Position numbers and translations under genes: made by a program
Assembly (NCBI RefSeq): GCF_040954645.1
Contig: NC_092806.1
Location: 159,894,328 to 159,958,327 of the forward strand
Reading direction: 5' to 3'
From: Diabrotica undecimpunctata
Lineage: Eukaryota > Arthropoda > Insecta > Coleoptera > Chrysomelidae
DNA length: 64,000 nucleotides
The notes under the pieces: model-generated
The model's database searches: none
What the model was told of the DNA's origin: nothing
What the model saw: only the letters and a program-made list of their open reading frames with translations
Shown here: positions 47,001 to 57,194 of the stretch, piece by piece
Layout of the letters: each line of letters opens with the position of its first letter
How positions within the stretch are numbered: the first letter of the stretch is position 1

Positions 47001-48532
47001 TTGGGTTTAGGGATGATTGCAGATTGGCCTATGACACTCTGGGAATTCTTATTGTGCACTCCTTGTATATCTATGAGAACCTTATGCTGTCAAGAGAAGT
47101 GTGGGGCGCTTTGGGACCCATGAAGAGGTGCATGATCATAACACTAGACACAGATGTGATCTTGTTTCAGTCTACTGGAGGCTAAAGAGGTGTCAAACTG
47201 GATCAGGGTATTGGACAATTATATTTTATAACAAATTGCCTGATAACTTAAAGGATCTTTCCAAAACTCAGTTTAAAAGTAAAATTAAGGAATTTTAATA
47301 AAAAATGTATTTTATAGTACTGAGGAATATCGAAATTTCAATTTTAAAATATTTTAACTCAAACTGATATGTGTTTTTATTTAATTAGAATTTATGATTT
47401 TTTAATAGAACTACGTAATGTTCTGCTTTTATTTTAATGTGTGATGGGCTCACACAAAAAGCTAAATAACAAAAGCTATTAACATACTTTGTTTTTCATT
47501 AATGAAACCATAAATGTGTTTTTTTCATATTCGCTGGTAAATCCAAAGTACTATTCAAAGATTATTTTAAAAATTAAATTTTATTACTGATAATTTGCAA
47601 TCTAATAACCCAACATCCCAGATAAAGTCTGTAGTTCAAACCATATAAGAACATCAACCCCACATATCTTTTTATTTGCTGTTCTTTTTCTATCAATATC
47701 AAATTAAATATTGTATTTATACGGGATTAAAGCACAACTGATTTGAATATAAATTACATTTTACATTTCTTTTGAGATTCGATCTCCAATCTGGAAATCT
47801 TTTCCAAAAAGGATTATTATAAAACAAGGAGTTGTATTTAGGATTAACTTGTAGTTGTTTAGTAATTGAATTACATGCTTTTCTGATTTTTATCCGAACT
47901 TTTAAACTGCAGCAATTCAAAGAAAAGTCTTAGTTAAAATGTGTAGTGTAACAAAACTATTTATACCAACATTTCATAAAAATTTAATCAATTTGCTTCC
48001 CTACAGATACAAAATAGCTTGTCAATTATGTATAAAATTAATAATTAGTGCCAAATACAAATAACTGTAGTGCCAATCATTGGCTTTCGTTAATTTTCTT
48101 TAGGATAACAAGACAAACTGTAATTTTTCTGTTTAAAAAGCTTTTAAATGACTTACCTATTTTGCATATTGGACATTGAAACCGTTTCTTGATTTTCTTC
48201 ACTTTCTCCACAGTAACATCTTCATATTGCTTTAAAATGAAATCGGCTTGTTTGCTACTACAAGGTTGATCTAGTAAGTGGTAGAAATCATTACTTGCGA
48301 ATGGGTTATATCTTTTTTCGCTTTCCGTATATTCTTGTAGTTTAACTGAGCTACTAGTATTTACATATACATCCTGGATTGATTTTCTGTCTCCAATTCC
48401 AGAACTAAACAGTCCTAAGCTTTCTTGCTGCAATCTACTATTTTTATAAGGTAATTGGTTTGATTCTTCCATTCTAATACTCGTCTGAAATGGCCGGGGT
48501 CTATCCTGTTCTTCGATTTTGATTTTATCCAT
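41050..48532 (-). CDS. Two-exon C2H2 zinc-finger gene with diverged fingers
   Basis: Leader exon 48532-48157 starts MDKIKIEEQDRPRPF (IKIE is a SUMO-consensus-like site) and ends CPICKI plus one base before gtaagt. Exon 2 (42338-41050), after a cag acceptor, gives two bases and the rest of that finger (LSSSYVRVQHIDYHF). About nine to eleven further fingers follow. Some are regular (FDCDLCPKTFTRKSTLTQH, FKCEICFKLFKSKSNRNRH), while two lack the last His (ENHVAVDRR and VSHLLSE). An acidic tail (EEVVEQQEAIEPVVEETDE) closes it. The total is 1665 coding bases, 554 aa, without internal stops. It probably is a nuclear DNA-binding regulator; the acidic tail might activate transcription. The 5.8-kb intron carries two LINE pieces and BEL/Pao remnants. 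Confidence 0.88.
42371..43966 (-). mobile_element. Jockey/CR1-superfamily LINE in intron
   Basis: A minus-strand RT with one frameshift: FKMAKVIPIFKKNDPHD and SNYRPVSVLSIISKVIEKVV (43915 downwards), HGFRSKKSTL, FFDLSRAFDCLD, and GVPQGSD. Then in another frame FADDTSLKVSARTLEELKM and a thumb with SLAYSHMCYNVILWGNSVD come, ending EYLEDKLQ at 42558. The 3' end shows a simple (tagtca)n tail at 42371-42390. The endonuclease part is missing (5' truncation). No convincing target duplication was seen. Confidence 0.85.
44045..44480 (-). pseudogene. LINE 3'-end fragment (Jockey-like)
   Basis: On the minus strand the frame DCFDLLRLINFRYSTRILRD, then HTNYGEFSPINRIQILGND and a SLTEYVRDR end, resembles the last 80 residues of Jockey-type ORF2. 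It is followed by an A-rich aataaataaataaaa tail near 44060. The upstream part is gone; BEL/Pao remnants abut it. Confidence 0.6.
44502..45760 (-). mobile_element. BEL/Pao LTR-retrotransposon remnant, internally deleted
   Basis: Minus-strand frames in order: a gag-like charged coiled segment (45755-45441), an aspartic-protease-like stretch with LLLASDIYSELLSDGLIHLG then QNTHLGYIMFGALP (about 45420-45240), and the BEL/Pao-specific KREVLPIKAQISDPQGLINP block (about 45060). After a jump there is an integrase C-terminal piece with VLNSRPICFLSNDPSDFTYL, SHLVPRPG and QLFWRRW (44780-44570). The RT core and most of integrase are missing, and stops break the frames. LTRs were not found. Confidence 0.8.
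45761..46830. other. Intronic stretch, no recognised feature
   Basis: Lies in the long intron of the zinc-finger gene (minus). It may include a decayed LTR or leader of the BEL/Pao copy, but no paired LTR, primer-binding site or polypurine tract was identified. Confidence 0.35.
46840..47299 (+). pseudogene. LINE RT thumb/C-terminal fragment
   Basis: The frame AYYANFYSHLTYAILVWGH, then, after shifts, GLQHKAIEFLQALGL, HEEVHDHNTRHRCDL, RLKRCQTGSGYWTIIFYNKL and a KTQFKSKIKEF end, matches the last part of Jockey-type ORF2 (FYSHLSYGILLWG, HNTR motif, GxKFFNKLP). It is frameshifted at several points. Confidence 0.75.
47300..48156. other. Intronic non-coding stretch
   Basis: AT-rich, with no recognised element. 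It ends at the donor site of the zinc-finger leader exon. Confidence 0.4.
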
Positions 48533-49383
48533 GGTTGGGTGGATATCGGCTGCAAGCGAAGGAAATTTTTTACCTCCACCTTGTTTGTATTTTACAATAC
48601 AGAAAAATTAAACAAAATAAAAAATAAAACTACAACCGGCTTCGAAGAAAGCGTTTTATTGGCAGTGACTTATGACAATTTTGACAGTAGAATAATATGG
48701 CTACATCATTTGACGCAATTTGACGTTTTTACCACTATCTAGCGGTTAAACTCGGTTCGCTAATCCCAGTCCGAACTGTCTAGTGAATTTAGTAATTATT
48801 TTTTTGCGAAGTTAGTTACTTTTTGACAGACTAAAAGTGTCTGGAAATTACTATACAACCAAGCACCCGTACTCATAGCCAATATTAATAGTAAACAAAC
48901 TAAATAGTAAATAAAATAGAACTTTGCGAATTACTGACAATCAATATTTATTTATCTGCACCATATAATAAATAGTTATGTTAAATTATAACAACTAAAT
49001 ATATATTTTTTAAATATATACTACCCAAAATTTGATGGGTTTAGTATACACTTCGACTATTTAGAATAATTCTTCTTTTTTTAAAGAAAGAAGTCTGTAA
49101 TAGTAGGATACTTCAGCTATTAATACTGAGAAGTAGGAATTGTTGTGTTGTAGGTTTCCGACAATGAATCTGTCAAAATATGCCCCAGCTAAGCGAATGG
49201 AGTTTAAAAAAAATCGCAGCGATTAGCGATTGTCAAATCGAACGACAATGTCGGCAACCAGTTATACGTTAAACCAATAACCAATCTGTGTTGATGTAAA
49301 CAAAAAACCTTATTCCAAATATTTCTAGTGAATATATAGTTGGAAATTCTCACCTCTCAAAGTTTATTATCTAAAAACGTGAA
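48533..49383. promoter_or_regulatory. Divergent upstream region between two zinc-finger loci
   Basis: 850 bp separate the leader ATG of the minus-strand gene (48532) from the ATG of the plus-strand zinc-finger pseudogene (49384), head to head. A shared promoter is possible. No clear core elements were identified. Confidence 0.35.
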
Positions 49384-50475
49384 ATGGATCAAGAATCATT
49401 GACTGCTTTCCCATCTGTTCATATTAAAGAAGAGTATAATGAACACGAGTCTGAACTGAATTATATGTATGCTTATGCTTAGGGATGATTTGGCGCTAGC
49501 ACTAGTTAAAATCGGAACCAGAATCAATGTTTGATGTATCTTCCATTTTCCATTCACATTAAAGAAGAGTGTAGTGAATTGAAGTATGAACAGAATTATA
49601 TTCACAGGGATGACTTTGAAGGACCACCAACCAAAACTGAACAAACCACCAAATACTGCATTGTCCATTCACATTAAAGAAGAGTATAGTGAGCTTAAGT
49701 CTGAACTGGATTATATACATAGGGATAATGGTACTAGTGTAATAAGCCGGAACGATGTCTACTTGGATGAATTTAGTCAAGTAGAGGATAAAATATTTGA
49801 TCTTTCAGATACTGAATCAATTGAAATTAAAGAAGAATTTAATGATAGCACAAATGGATCTTTATTAGCAGAATCATCATTAAAGAGCAAATTGAGTACA
49901 AACACTTTTAAAACAATACTGGATACTGGTACAGATCTTAAATCATTTACTTGTCAAATTTGTTTGAAGTGTTATTTTCACAAACGGAGCTTAAAGCTTC
50001 ACCTGCGGCTTCATGCTAAGGAACCAGCATTCAAATGTAATATATGTGATAAATATTTTATTAGAAAGTTCACTCTAGACCAACATATTCTGACACATAC
50101 TGGTGAAAAACCCTTTAAGTGTGACTTGTGTGAAAAGGTTCAAGGAAAAACGTTCTTTGAAATCACATTTGCTTTCACTTCTAGGTGCCTTATCATATAA
50201 ATGCAAGTATTGTGAGAAGCAATTTGCAAGTAGTGATGCTTTGCAAAGCCATATACTTATACATAGTGTTGAAAAACTTTTTAAATGCAGGTTGTGTTCA
50301 AAAGAGTTTAAGTTAAAACATGTACTAAAGGCTCATTTAGTTATACATGGTGTATCCCCATTTAACTGTGATGTTTGTTCAAGGTCATTTTGACAGAAGA
50401 GCAGTCTAGAAAACCATAAGTTGTTACATATGATTACGCCAGTTATAATAAAAAGTGGAAAGAAAAGTTTGTAAG
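49384..50475 (+). pseudogene. C2H2 zinc-finger gene, broken, with triplicated IKEE leader
   Basis: It starts MDQESLTAFPSVHIKEEYNE, related to the start of the gene at 52709 (MEHTSLTIVPSVNVEEE), but hits TAG at 49480. A later open frame (49586-50200) reads SIHIKEEYSELKSELDYIHR, then an acidic linker and IEIKEEFND. Fingers follow: FTCQICLKCYFHKRSLKLH, FKCNICDKYFIRKFTLDQH, FKCDLCEK. A frameshift near 50140 moves fingers 3-6 to another frame (YKCKYCEKQFASSDALQSH, FKCRLCSKEFKLKHVLKAH, FNCDVCSRSF), and a TGA at 50391 interrupts finger 6. Unlike its neighbours it has no intron and no CPVCKK split finger. The leader unit (CATTCACATTAAAGAAGAG-like) occurs three times, near 49411, 49550 and 49661. Confidence 0.8.
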
Positions 50476-50479
50476 TTTG

Positions 50480-51020
50480 GTAATACTTCTACTTTTATGA
50501 TAATAATGAAGTTTGTGAGTAATATCCATTAAGAAATAATATATGGCATGGTTTTTCCTTTTACTAGATCTTGTTCCTTTGGATTTTATATTCATTTAAA
50601 GTATTATAACTTAAATTATATGTAAATAAAGTATCAATGAAATTGTTATTTATATAAACTATTCAATTGTTTTTTTGTGATCTTTAATAAAATTCTGTGC
50701 AATCTAAATTCAAAACTTATTTTTTATGCGACAAATATCTGAATATAGCTGATTTCATATCAATCAAAATGTTTTTAAAATGGTTACAGTAGTTTCAAAC
50801 TAAAACTCAAGCGCTTTATACATATAACATGAAATATTCATCATATACACTTTTTGAAGGAATACTACAGTACATCATTTTATAATATAAGCATATCAAA
50901 ATTTAAGGTGGACAGTAAGTAGACTTCAGAAAAAAACTATTTTCTAAACCTTAAATGAGACCCAAAATCAGACTTTGATTGATTTATTTCTTAAAAAAAT
51001 ATATAAATTTGTAACAGGAA
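50480..51020. other. Intergenic stretch
   Basis: Non-coding. An aataaa signal near 50625 could serve the zinc-finger pseudogene on plus. Downstream of it is the 3' end of the minus-strand alkyltransferase gene. Confidence 0.4.
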
Positions 51021-51026
51021 TAAATG

Positions 51027-51572
51027 TTAGAAAAAAACGTTTTCATCAGCCAACATTTTCAATTTTCGATCTCTTCCCCATCCATATTTACCAGGATCTC
51101 CATTTTTGCTAACAACTCTATGACAGGGAATAAAAAATGCTATATTATTTTTTGCTATTGCATTTGCCACAGCTCTTATAGCTTTTGGTTTGCCGATTCC
51201 TTTAGCTACTTCCTCATATGGTACTGTTGTTCCCTTCTTTATTTGGAGTAGATATTCCCAAACCATAATTTCAAACTCTGTTCCCTTTAGGATCAATTTA
51301 ATATCGTCTGTGGTATTTGGATCAAAATAGTGTATTTTATTTGTTGCTATACTATCATCACAGGTAAAGTGAGCGTTTTGAAAAGTGGTTTTTAAAATTC
51401 CGATCCCCGAATTAAATTCATCACCAAAAGACACAAAACAAATCTTGTTTTCTAAGAATGCCAGAACAGATTTTCCGAATTTTGTCTCTAATTTGCCATA
51501 TATTATACTTACTGGTGATTTTTCTTTATATTCCATATTACTAATTTTTGATATAATAAAATTATGGGACAT
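51027..51572 (-). CDS. MGMT: O6-alkylguanine-DNA alkyltransferase, Ada-type
   Basis: One intact 181-residue frame starts at an ATG at 51572 (context aaggATGt). It moves the alkyl group from O6-alkylguanine in DNA onto its own cysteine, in one suicidal step. The active site is FIPCHRVV at about residues 146-153, with Cys and His of PCHRV present. GTEFEIMVWEYLLQIKKGTT and a RAVANAIAKN segment (the Arg-finger/recognition helix, asparagine hinge) precede it. The end has GKYGWGRDRKLKMLADE, the GYxWGxxRKxxLLxxE signature of bacterial Ada/OGT-type enzymes rather than of vertebrate MGMT. The N-terminal part (YGKLETKFGKSVLAFLENKI) is the small domain usual before it. There are no introns and no flanking bacterial genes; it lies between two zinc-finger loci, so it is embedded in insect DNA. 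An old bacterial origin is possible but not shown. Confidence 0.9.
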   Translation of the reverse strand: MSHNFIISKISNMEYKEKSPVSIIYGKLETKFGKSVLAFLENKICFVSFGDEFNSGIGILKTTFQNAHFTCDDSIATNKIHYFDPNTTDDIKLILKGTEFEIMVWEYLLQIKKGTTVPYEEVAKGIGKPKAIRAVANAIAKNNIAFFIPCHRVVSKNGDPGKYGWGRDRKLKMLADENVFF

Positions 51573-51901
51573 CCTTAATTTTTATATTTACCTTAATATA
51601 AAAATAAATTTTTTAAAATATTGTAACTGAGTTATTGTAGCCTGGTTTTGTAAAATGTTTATATAGAATTGATTTATATTTTTTTTATGACCACTAAAAA
51701 ATTCAAAAAGAAAATAATGTAAAATAGGATGCCAAGGTTCTTTATACAAACAAGTTTTAGATTTTAGATGACCGTTATAGGAAAATTTAGTTAAAAGTAG
51801 ACGATATTTATTGCTTTTCACTGTAATATAAGTTGCATAAATTTAATTGCGAAATTTCTTTGACAACAGTTTTATGACTTGTATTGTATACAAATACTTG
51901 T
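51573..51901. other. Upstream region of alkyltransferase gene
   Basis: AT-rich and non-coding; presumably 5' UTR and promoter of the minus-strand gene. No distinct motif is called. Confidence 0.35.
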
Positions 51902-52372
51902 ATTTTTCACAAATGGGCCCAGTAAAGATAGCATCAAATGGGTTTGACAAAATAAAATTTTAGTGTTTGGCAGTGTTGAAATTTACATTACAAAAATGAA
52001 ACATACGCAATCAAAAGCAATAAGAAATTTAAAAACTAATACTTAACAATTAACAAAAAAAGAAAAAGTAAATAGTTTTAAAACAGTTTTTAAAAGTAAA
52101 TAGTAAAATATCGGTATAAATAATAAAGTTAAAGACATCTATTGCGATCTGGCAACTGATTGTTTGATGGTTCTGACTCTATTGCCAAATCTATCCGCTA
52201 ACCTATCAAACGGCAATTGCCAAAAAAAATTCTAATTAACTGCAATTAATATTAAAAGAAACAAATAATAATTCATTTGTGTTTTATATAAATTACAAAA
52301 TTGTAGAATCAATAAAATAATATAATAAAAATGTACTTTTTAAAAGATTTCTCTTTGTTTTTGAAGCACATA
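51902..52372 (+). repeat. Dispersed ~450-bp repeat, copy 2
   Basis: Second copy of the repeat at 9824-10275, same orientation, 42 kb away. Both share gtgtttggcagtgttgaaat, aagaaaaagtaaatagtttt and a matching right portion ending in tttgaagca. It has no coding content. Confidence 0.75.
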
Positions 52373-52708
52373 ACATATACATTGTGAAAATATTCTATTG
52401 GGAATTTTATTTACAAATAGAAAACAATAAATTTCGTAGAAATTACATAATATGAGTAAACCTTACTTGAATACACTTTAAGTGAAGTGTGTAAAAATGA
52501 TCAACTCAAGAAGAAGAGTATTGGTATTGGTCAAAGTCAACATGTCATTTGTCAAAATAAATAAATAAATTAAGTGTATTCAAGAATTTAGAATGTCTTG
52601 TACCTATCTCTTATACGGGAAAATTTGTTAGACTACAAAATAAAACAATTTATATAAGCACAAATTAAAAAAGAACTCGTTGAATCTTAATTTTCGACAT
52701 TACTTGAA

Positions 52709-54286
52709 ATGGAACATACCTCGTTGACCATTGTCCCATCTGTTAACGTTGAAGAAGAGTGTAGTAGGCCCACTTTTGGACTAAATTATATGCACAGCAA
52801 TGATTTAGAGATACCACCTATACAAATAGATGAATTTTGCCCAATGGAAGATAAAAGCTTTTATATATCAGATAGTGAATTAAGTAAAATCAAACGAGAA
52901 GCTATTATTGATCCCACGTTTGAATTTTTTTCAGCACAATGCGATATAGAAATTGACCATACAAAAGAATATTTACAACCTAGTAGCAGTAGGCATGTTC
53001 CAAGTCTTATGACAAATAGAAGAAATAAAGAAAAAAATAAACGAAAAAACCTGTATTATTGCCCTGTCTGTAAGAAAAGTAAGTTATTCCTTTGATAAAT
53101 TTCTGTTACACAGCATGGTAGCTTCACCCCCATAGAATACTATTAAAAAATCACACAATAAAACCTAATCTATCTCACCTACTGTAGCCCATTTCACTGG
53201 CTGGGTTATCTTTAACTAACTAAACCCTATCAAATGTCACCTTTGATGAAGTCAAAAATGTGTATGTCCAATATTTCATGTGCAAAATATGCTTTTTAAA
53301 ATTGATCATTGACGGGGTGGCAAGTACAACAAACATCTTGTATGTATTGATATAAATCTGACACTATTTTTTTATTTCCAGAGTTTCCAACAATGTTATT
53401 AAGAAAAATACATCTTACAAAACACTTTGGCAAAAATCTGGTGACATGCTACCATTGTGGTCAAATATTTGCCAAACAAATCTCCTATTTACTTCACTAT
53501 TCACGGCACTTCATAAAACGACGAAATTTAGAACTGTACAAATGTGACATGTGTCTTAAAAAAGTACGATCAAAATTCCAACTAGCTGAACATATTATGT
53601 TTGCACATTTCGTGAATGATGAAAATGGCAAAGCTAAAAAATTTGTGGTGAACACAGTTCCGTTATATAAATGTAAATTGTGCACAAAGCCGTTCAGGCA
53701 CAAGTATCAATTGGATAATCATTATAGAGGGCTCACTTGCATTAATAAGCAGTCAGACGGTGTGAAGTATACTTGCCAACAGTGCCCTAAATTTTTCGAG
53801 AATCCGGAAGCTTTGAGTGTGCATATATCTAATCACCCGTCTATTAACATGCCTAAGAATCGTCCATTTAAATGTCAATACTGCTTAATGTTCTATTACA
53901 AAAAGGAAAAGTGGCAAGAACATATTTTGAAACATATAACATCGATAGAACCTATTTTAAATCAATGCGATGTGTGCCAGGTGCAATTTAAGAAGAAAGA
54001 AATTTTCGACAACCACGTCAACGTGAACACACTCAAAGATCCTTACCAATGTCTGGCCTGTAAGCAATATTTTAGTCTAAAATGCCATCAGTTTACAAGT
54101 TGCGGCAAATCTGTACAACCCCCACCAAGTGACTATCGAGCAGTCTGTAACATATGTGATAGAAATTTTATTTCTGATTGTAATTTAAAGAGACACTTGC
54201 AAAGGATACATGATCCGCTTAGAACGCCTCCGAAGGGTCCTTCTATGAAAAAAGATGATAAATTAACAAAAAAAGTTCTTAAATAA
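52709..54286 (+). CDS. Two-exon C2H2 zinc-finger gene, 8 fingers
   Basis: Leader exon 52709-53078 starts MEHTSLTIVPSVNVEEECSR, is acidic, has a basic run (RRNKEKNKRKN) and ends CPVCKK plus one base at a gtaagt donor. Exon 2 (53382-54286), after a ttccag acceptor, completes the finger (FPTMLLRKIHLTKHF). Fingers such as VTCYHCGQIFAKQISYLLH, YKCDMCLKKVRSKFQLAEH, YTCQQCPKFFENPEALSVH and VCNICDRNFISDCNLKRH follow. Two fingers are imperfect (YRGLTC and HVNV in place of the final His). The total is 1275 bases, 424 aa, intact. It is likely a nuclear DNA-binding protein. The intron is only 303 bp, unlike the long, transposon-filled introns of its relatives. Confidence 0.9.
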
Positions 54287-55046
54287 ATTACGAAATCAAT
54301 GATTTGTATGTAACAATAGGGAACATTTGCTTGAGGTTATATGACTAGAATCGGGATAGAGCCAATGGCACAAATGTTATATACACTGGCTTCATTTCAA
54401 ACAGGACGAGGTGTGGCTAGTAAATATCAAGACTGGTGCTGTAAAACATTTTATTTTGATCATTTACTTATCTTCAATGCACATACAAACACACACACTC
54501 CTTTGTCTTGTTTCTTTTTAATGCAGATTTTACTTCAGGAAACATAAGTACGATAAGTTCAGGGGATTAAGTTATAACTCAGTAACTAACAACACTGTGT
54601 CATTCCTAAATATATGTCTGCAAAATTGAACCTTTCTTTAGTTTTGGTGAAAGTTTGAAACTCCCAACATATTTGTTTTGTGTTTTATGCATATTTTTCT
54701 AAAGAACTTTTTTACTGCCGTCGTAAAAATAAACAACTCACGTTATAATCGACGTGGTGTGATTAAATTTTCAACGAAATCTACCGAAAAAGTCTCGGAA
54801 ATCTCTCGAATGTTGCAGGTGGTGTTGTGTATTTGAATGGTGTTCAAGTAGAAGATTATAATTCGCGCGAAGAGCTCCAGTCACCTCTTGTACCGACGTG
54901 AATGTCGACCGTATGCCTGTGCTGATCACCTTTGATATGTGGATAAGCATCTGTGCATTATCTGTCAAAAATTATCTGTTAAACATCAATAAAGAAACCA
55001 TTTGCAAGATGTTACACGTGAATTTGAACATATGCAAAGATGGTAC
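54287..55046. other. 3' flank of zinc-finger gene, no other feature
   Basis: Non-coding. An aaataaac near 54728 is a possible poly(A) signal for the upstream gene. No domain was found in short open frames. Confidence 0.4.
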
Positions 55047-56918
55047 TATAGTCGGTTCGCTATATTTACGCGGGTTTCGGATTAAAAATTTTATTGTAAG
55101 TACCCAGTTTTAATTACCTGCTCTTTGGGGAAATATCAACTGGTCAAATGAAATGAAAAATAATCCATAACTTTTTTTAATTAAATAATAATGGAAAATC
55201 TTTTTTATAATTGACAGTATAATAAGGAGAATTACTTCATTAATGGAGTCTAATGTGGCTAATATAAACCTAATAATAATTTTATATTACACTTCACACA
55301 GAAAATATGGTCTATGTATATTTGTTCCATGGAGAGAATTTCTAATGAAAAATAAAAAAATTTAACTTGAAAATCAGTCATTATCATCAAAAATATCATA
55401 ATCGTCATATCATCATTACTGTCATCACCATTAATTGTTATTATGATTGGACTTATTTCGTTTATTTTATTTTCACGAGTCCACCAATCTTCTATTAGTT
55501 TCTCGAACTTGAATATACAGTTGCACCACACTTCTGGAGTTACAATTGAAAGTGCCTTTCGCCAAGTTTCCCGAACTGCGTCGTCGCTATAACCGTTAGG
55601 CCCAATATGGTTGTCATAATATTGTTTTGCTATTCCCCATATATATTCGATGGGATTAAACTGGCAATGATACGGTGGCAGACGTAAAACTTGATGACCG
55701 TAACTTTCAATAATCTGATCCACAACAAAGGTTTTTGGTTTTGCGTGGATATTTGCCAAGCGTAATAATTCTGATTTTAAAATATGTTGTGTAAATGGTA
55801 TATGTTCCTTTGTCAACCATTCTTTAATTTTATTAACAGTCCAAGAATTCGTTGGACTTTTGTTTAATACTTCAGAATGGTAAGGTGCATTGTCTAAAAT
55901 AGTAACGCTGGGCTCACTTAAACCTGGGAGAAGTTTTTCATGTAACCATTTTACAAACATTTCTGTGTTCATATTATCGTGATAGTCACTTGATTTTGAT
56001 TTAGATGAAAATATTAAATCAGCACCTTCTATAAAACCCGATTTCCCTCCTGCATGTAAAATTATGTGTCGCTTCCCTTCTCCATCAGTATGTTTGATAG
56101 ACTTTACGTTATCATCTTGCCATATTCTTTTGGTTACACCCCTAGAAAATATCCATGTTTCGTCTAAATATATAAAAAATTTGCCCTTTCTTCTTTTAAT
56201 TTAGAATATTTTCTTAGAAAGTTAATTCTTTTATGCACAACAGAACTTCTTTCACAAATGGCTTTTCTGTTATCCTCCTTTTGAAATTTGAAACCCAAAT
56301 TATGTATCACTTGCCATAGACTTGTTCTGCCAATTTCGTCAAATTTTCTATCTTTTAATTCCGAGAGAATTGTATTTAAGGTCACATGTTCCTTGTTGGC
56401 TCGCATTCGATAAATGGTATCACGAATTTTAAATTTTTTTCCATCTGGAATATCTTTCGTTTTCAATGATAGGCGAGTTTTTCGGTGATCTTCTTTCGGT
56501 CGTTCATTATTGCGATTTTGTAATACTCCTCTTAGTTTGGTTTCACTAATTCCTAGAGCATCACATACGCGTTGTTGAACAGACATTACCGATTTTAAAG
56601 GACCGCCATTTTCTTTTTCATCCGTAAAATACTTATGTACACTACAAATTAGACTATCTACATCTAACACACGTCTAGGCATTTTTAAATATTTCCACCA
56701 AACATACAATGTCAACACTGGCAAAGAATCAATTCAACTGCAATATTGTAACAAATTTATACCTACCCTAATGTTATTTTAATGTATTTTAAAATATGAC
56801 CATTAATGCAGTTGTTACCTAATTTTCTGGGAAGTCGTTTACTGCAACTGGTTATCAATGAGTCATTAGCATAATTTTGTTAATCCGAAACCCGCGTAAA
56901 TATAGCGAACCGACTATA
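55047..56918 (-). mobile_element. Tc1/mariner-superfamily element with long D-E spacing (Sailor-like)
   Basis: TA dinucleotides at 55047-55048 and 56917-56918 flank a 1868-bp element (55049-56916). Its ends are inverted repeats identical over about 37 bp: tagtcggttcgctatattta, continuing cgcgggtttcggattaa. The single long coding region runs on the minus strand. Identical ends suggest a young insertion. Confidence 0.9.
55259..56682 (-). pseudogene. DDE transposase, one frameshift (DD81E by count)
   Basis: The N-terminal frame (from MPRRVLDVDSLI at 56682 to about 56165) has helix-turn-helix-like segments: QQRVCDALGISETKLRGVLQ, then TSLWQVIHNLGFKFQKEDNR. At a run of six T around 56175 the frame shifts by one base. 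The second frame continues YLDETWIFSRG (first catalytic Asp), HAGGKSGFIEGA, then TILDNAPYHSEV (second Asp) and PPYHCQFNPIEYIWG (Glu). I count 81 residues between the second Asp and the Glu, against 34 in ordinary Tc1. A family with DD82E, named Sailor, has been described to my knowledge. Apart from the homopolymer shift the gene looks complete, so it may be intact elsewhere or the shift may be a sequencing error. Confidence 0.85.
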
Positions 56919-57194
56919 AAACTTCTCACTGTCTAACTAAATAGGTCTTGAACTTAAGGCCAAAAAAAACCTCACCAATGAACGGAAACACATCGCGAAA
57001 ATCATTCTGTGAGAATTTGTTGTTCCATATTTAGAGATTGCATGAGTCAGTCACTACATATTTTAGTATGACCCGAGAACTGTAAACAAAGTCAGCAGAG
57101 GATGTGAAAGGGTGGGAAGCGACCAACAAAAGAGAATGTCGCGATTGAAAGCAATGTGGATCGTTTTTTTGATATATGTGACATAATTCTTCAG
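56919..57194. other. Short intergenic stretch
   Basis: Nothing recognised between the Sailor-like element and the mariner fragment. Confidence 0.4.
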
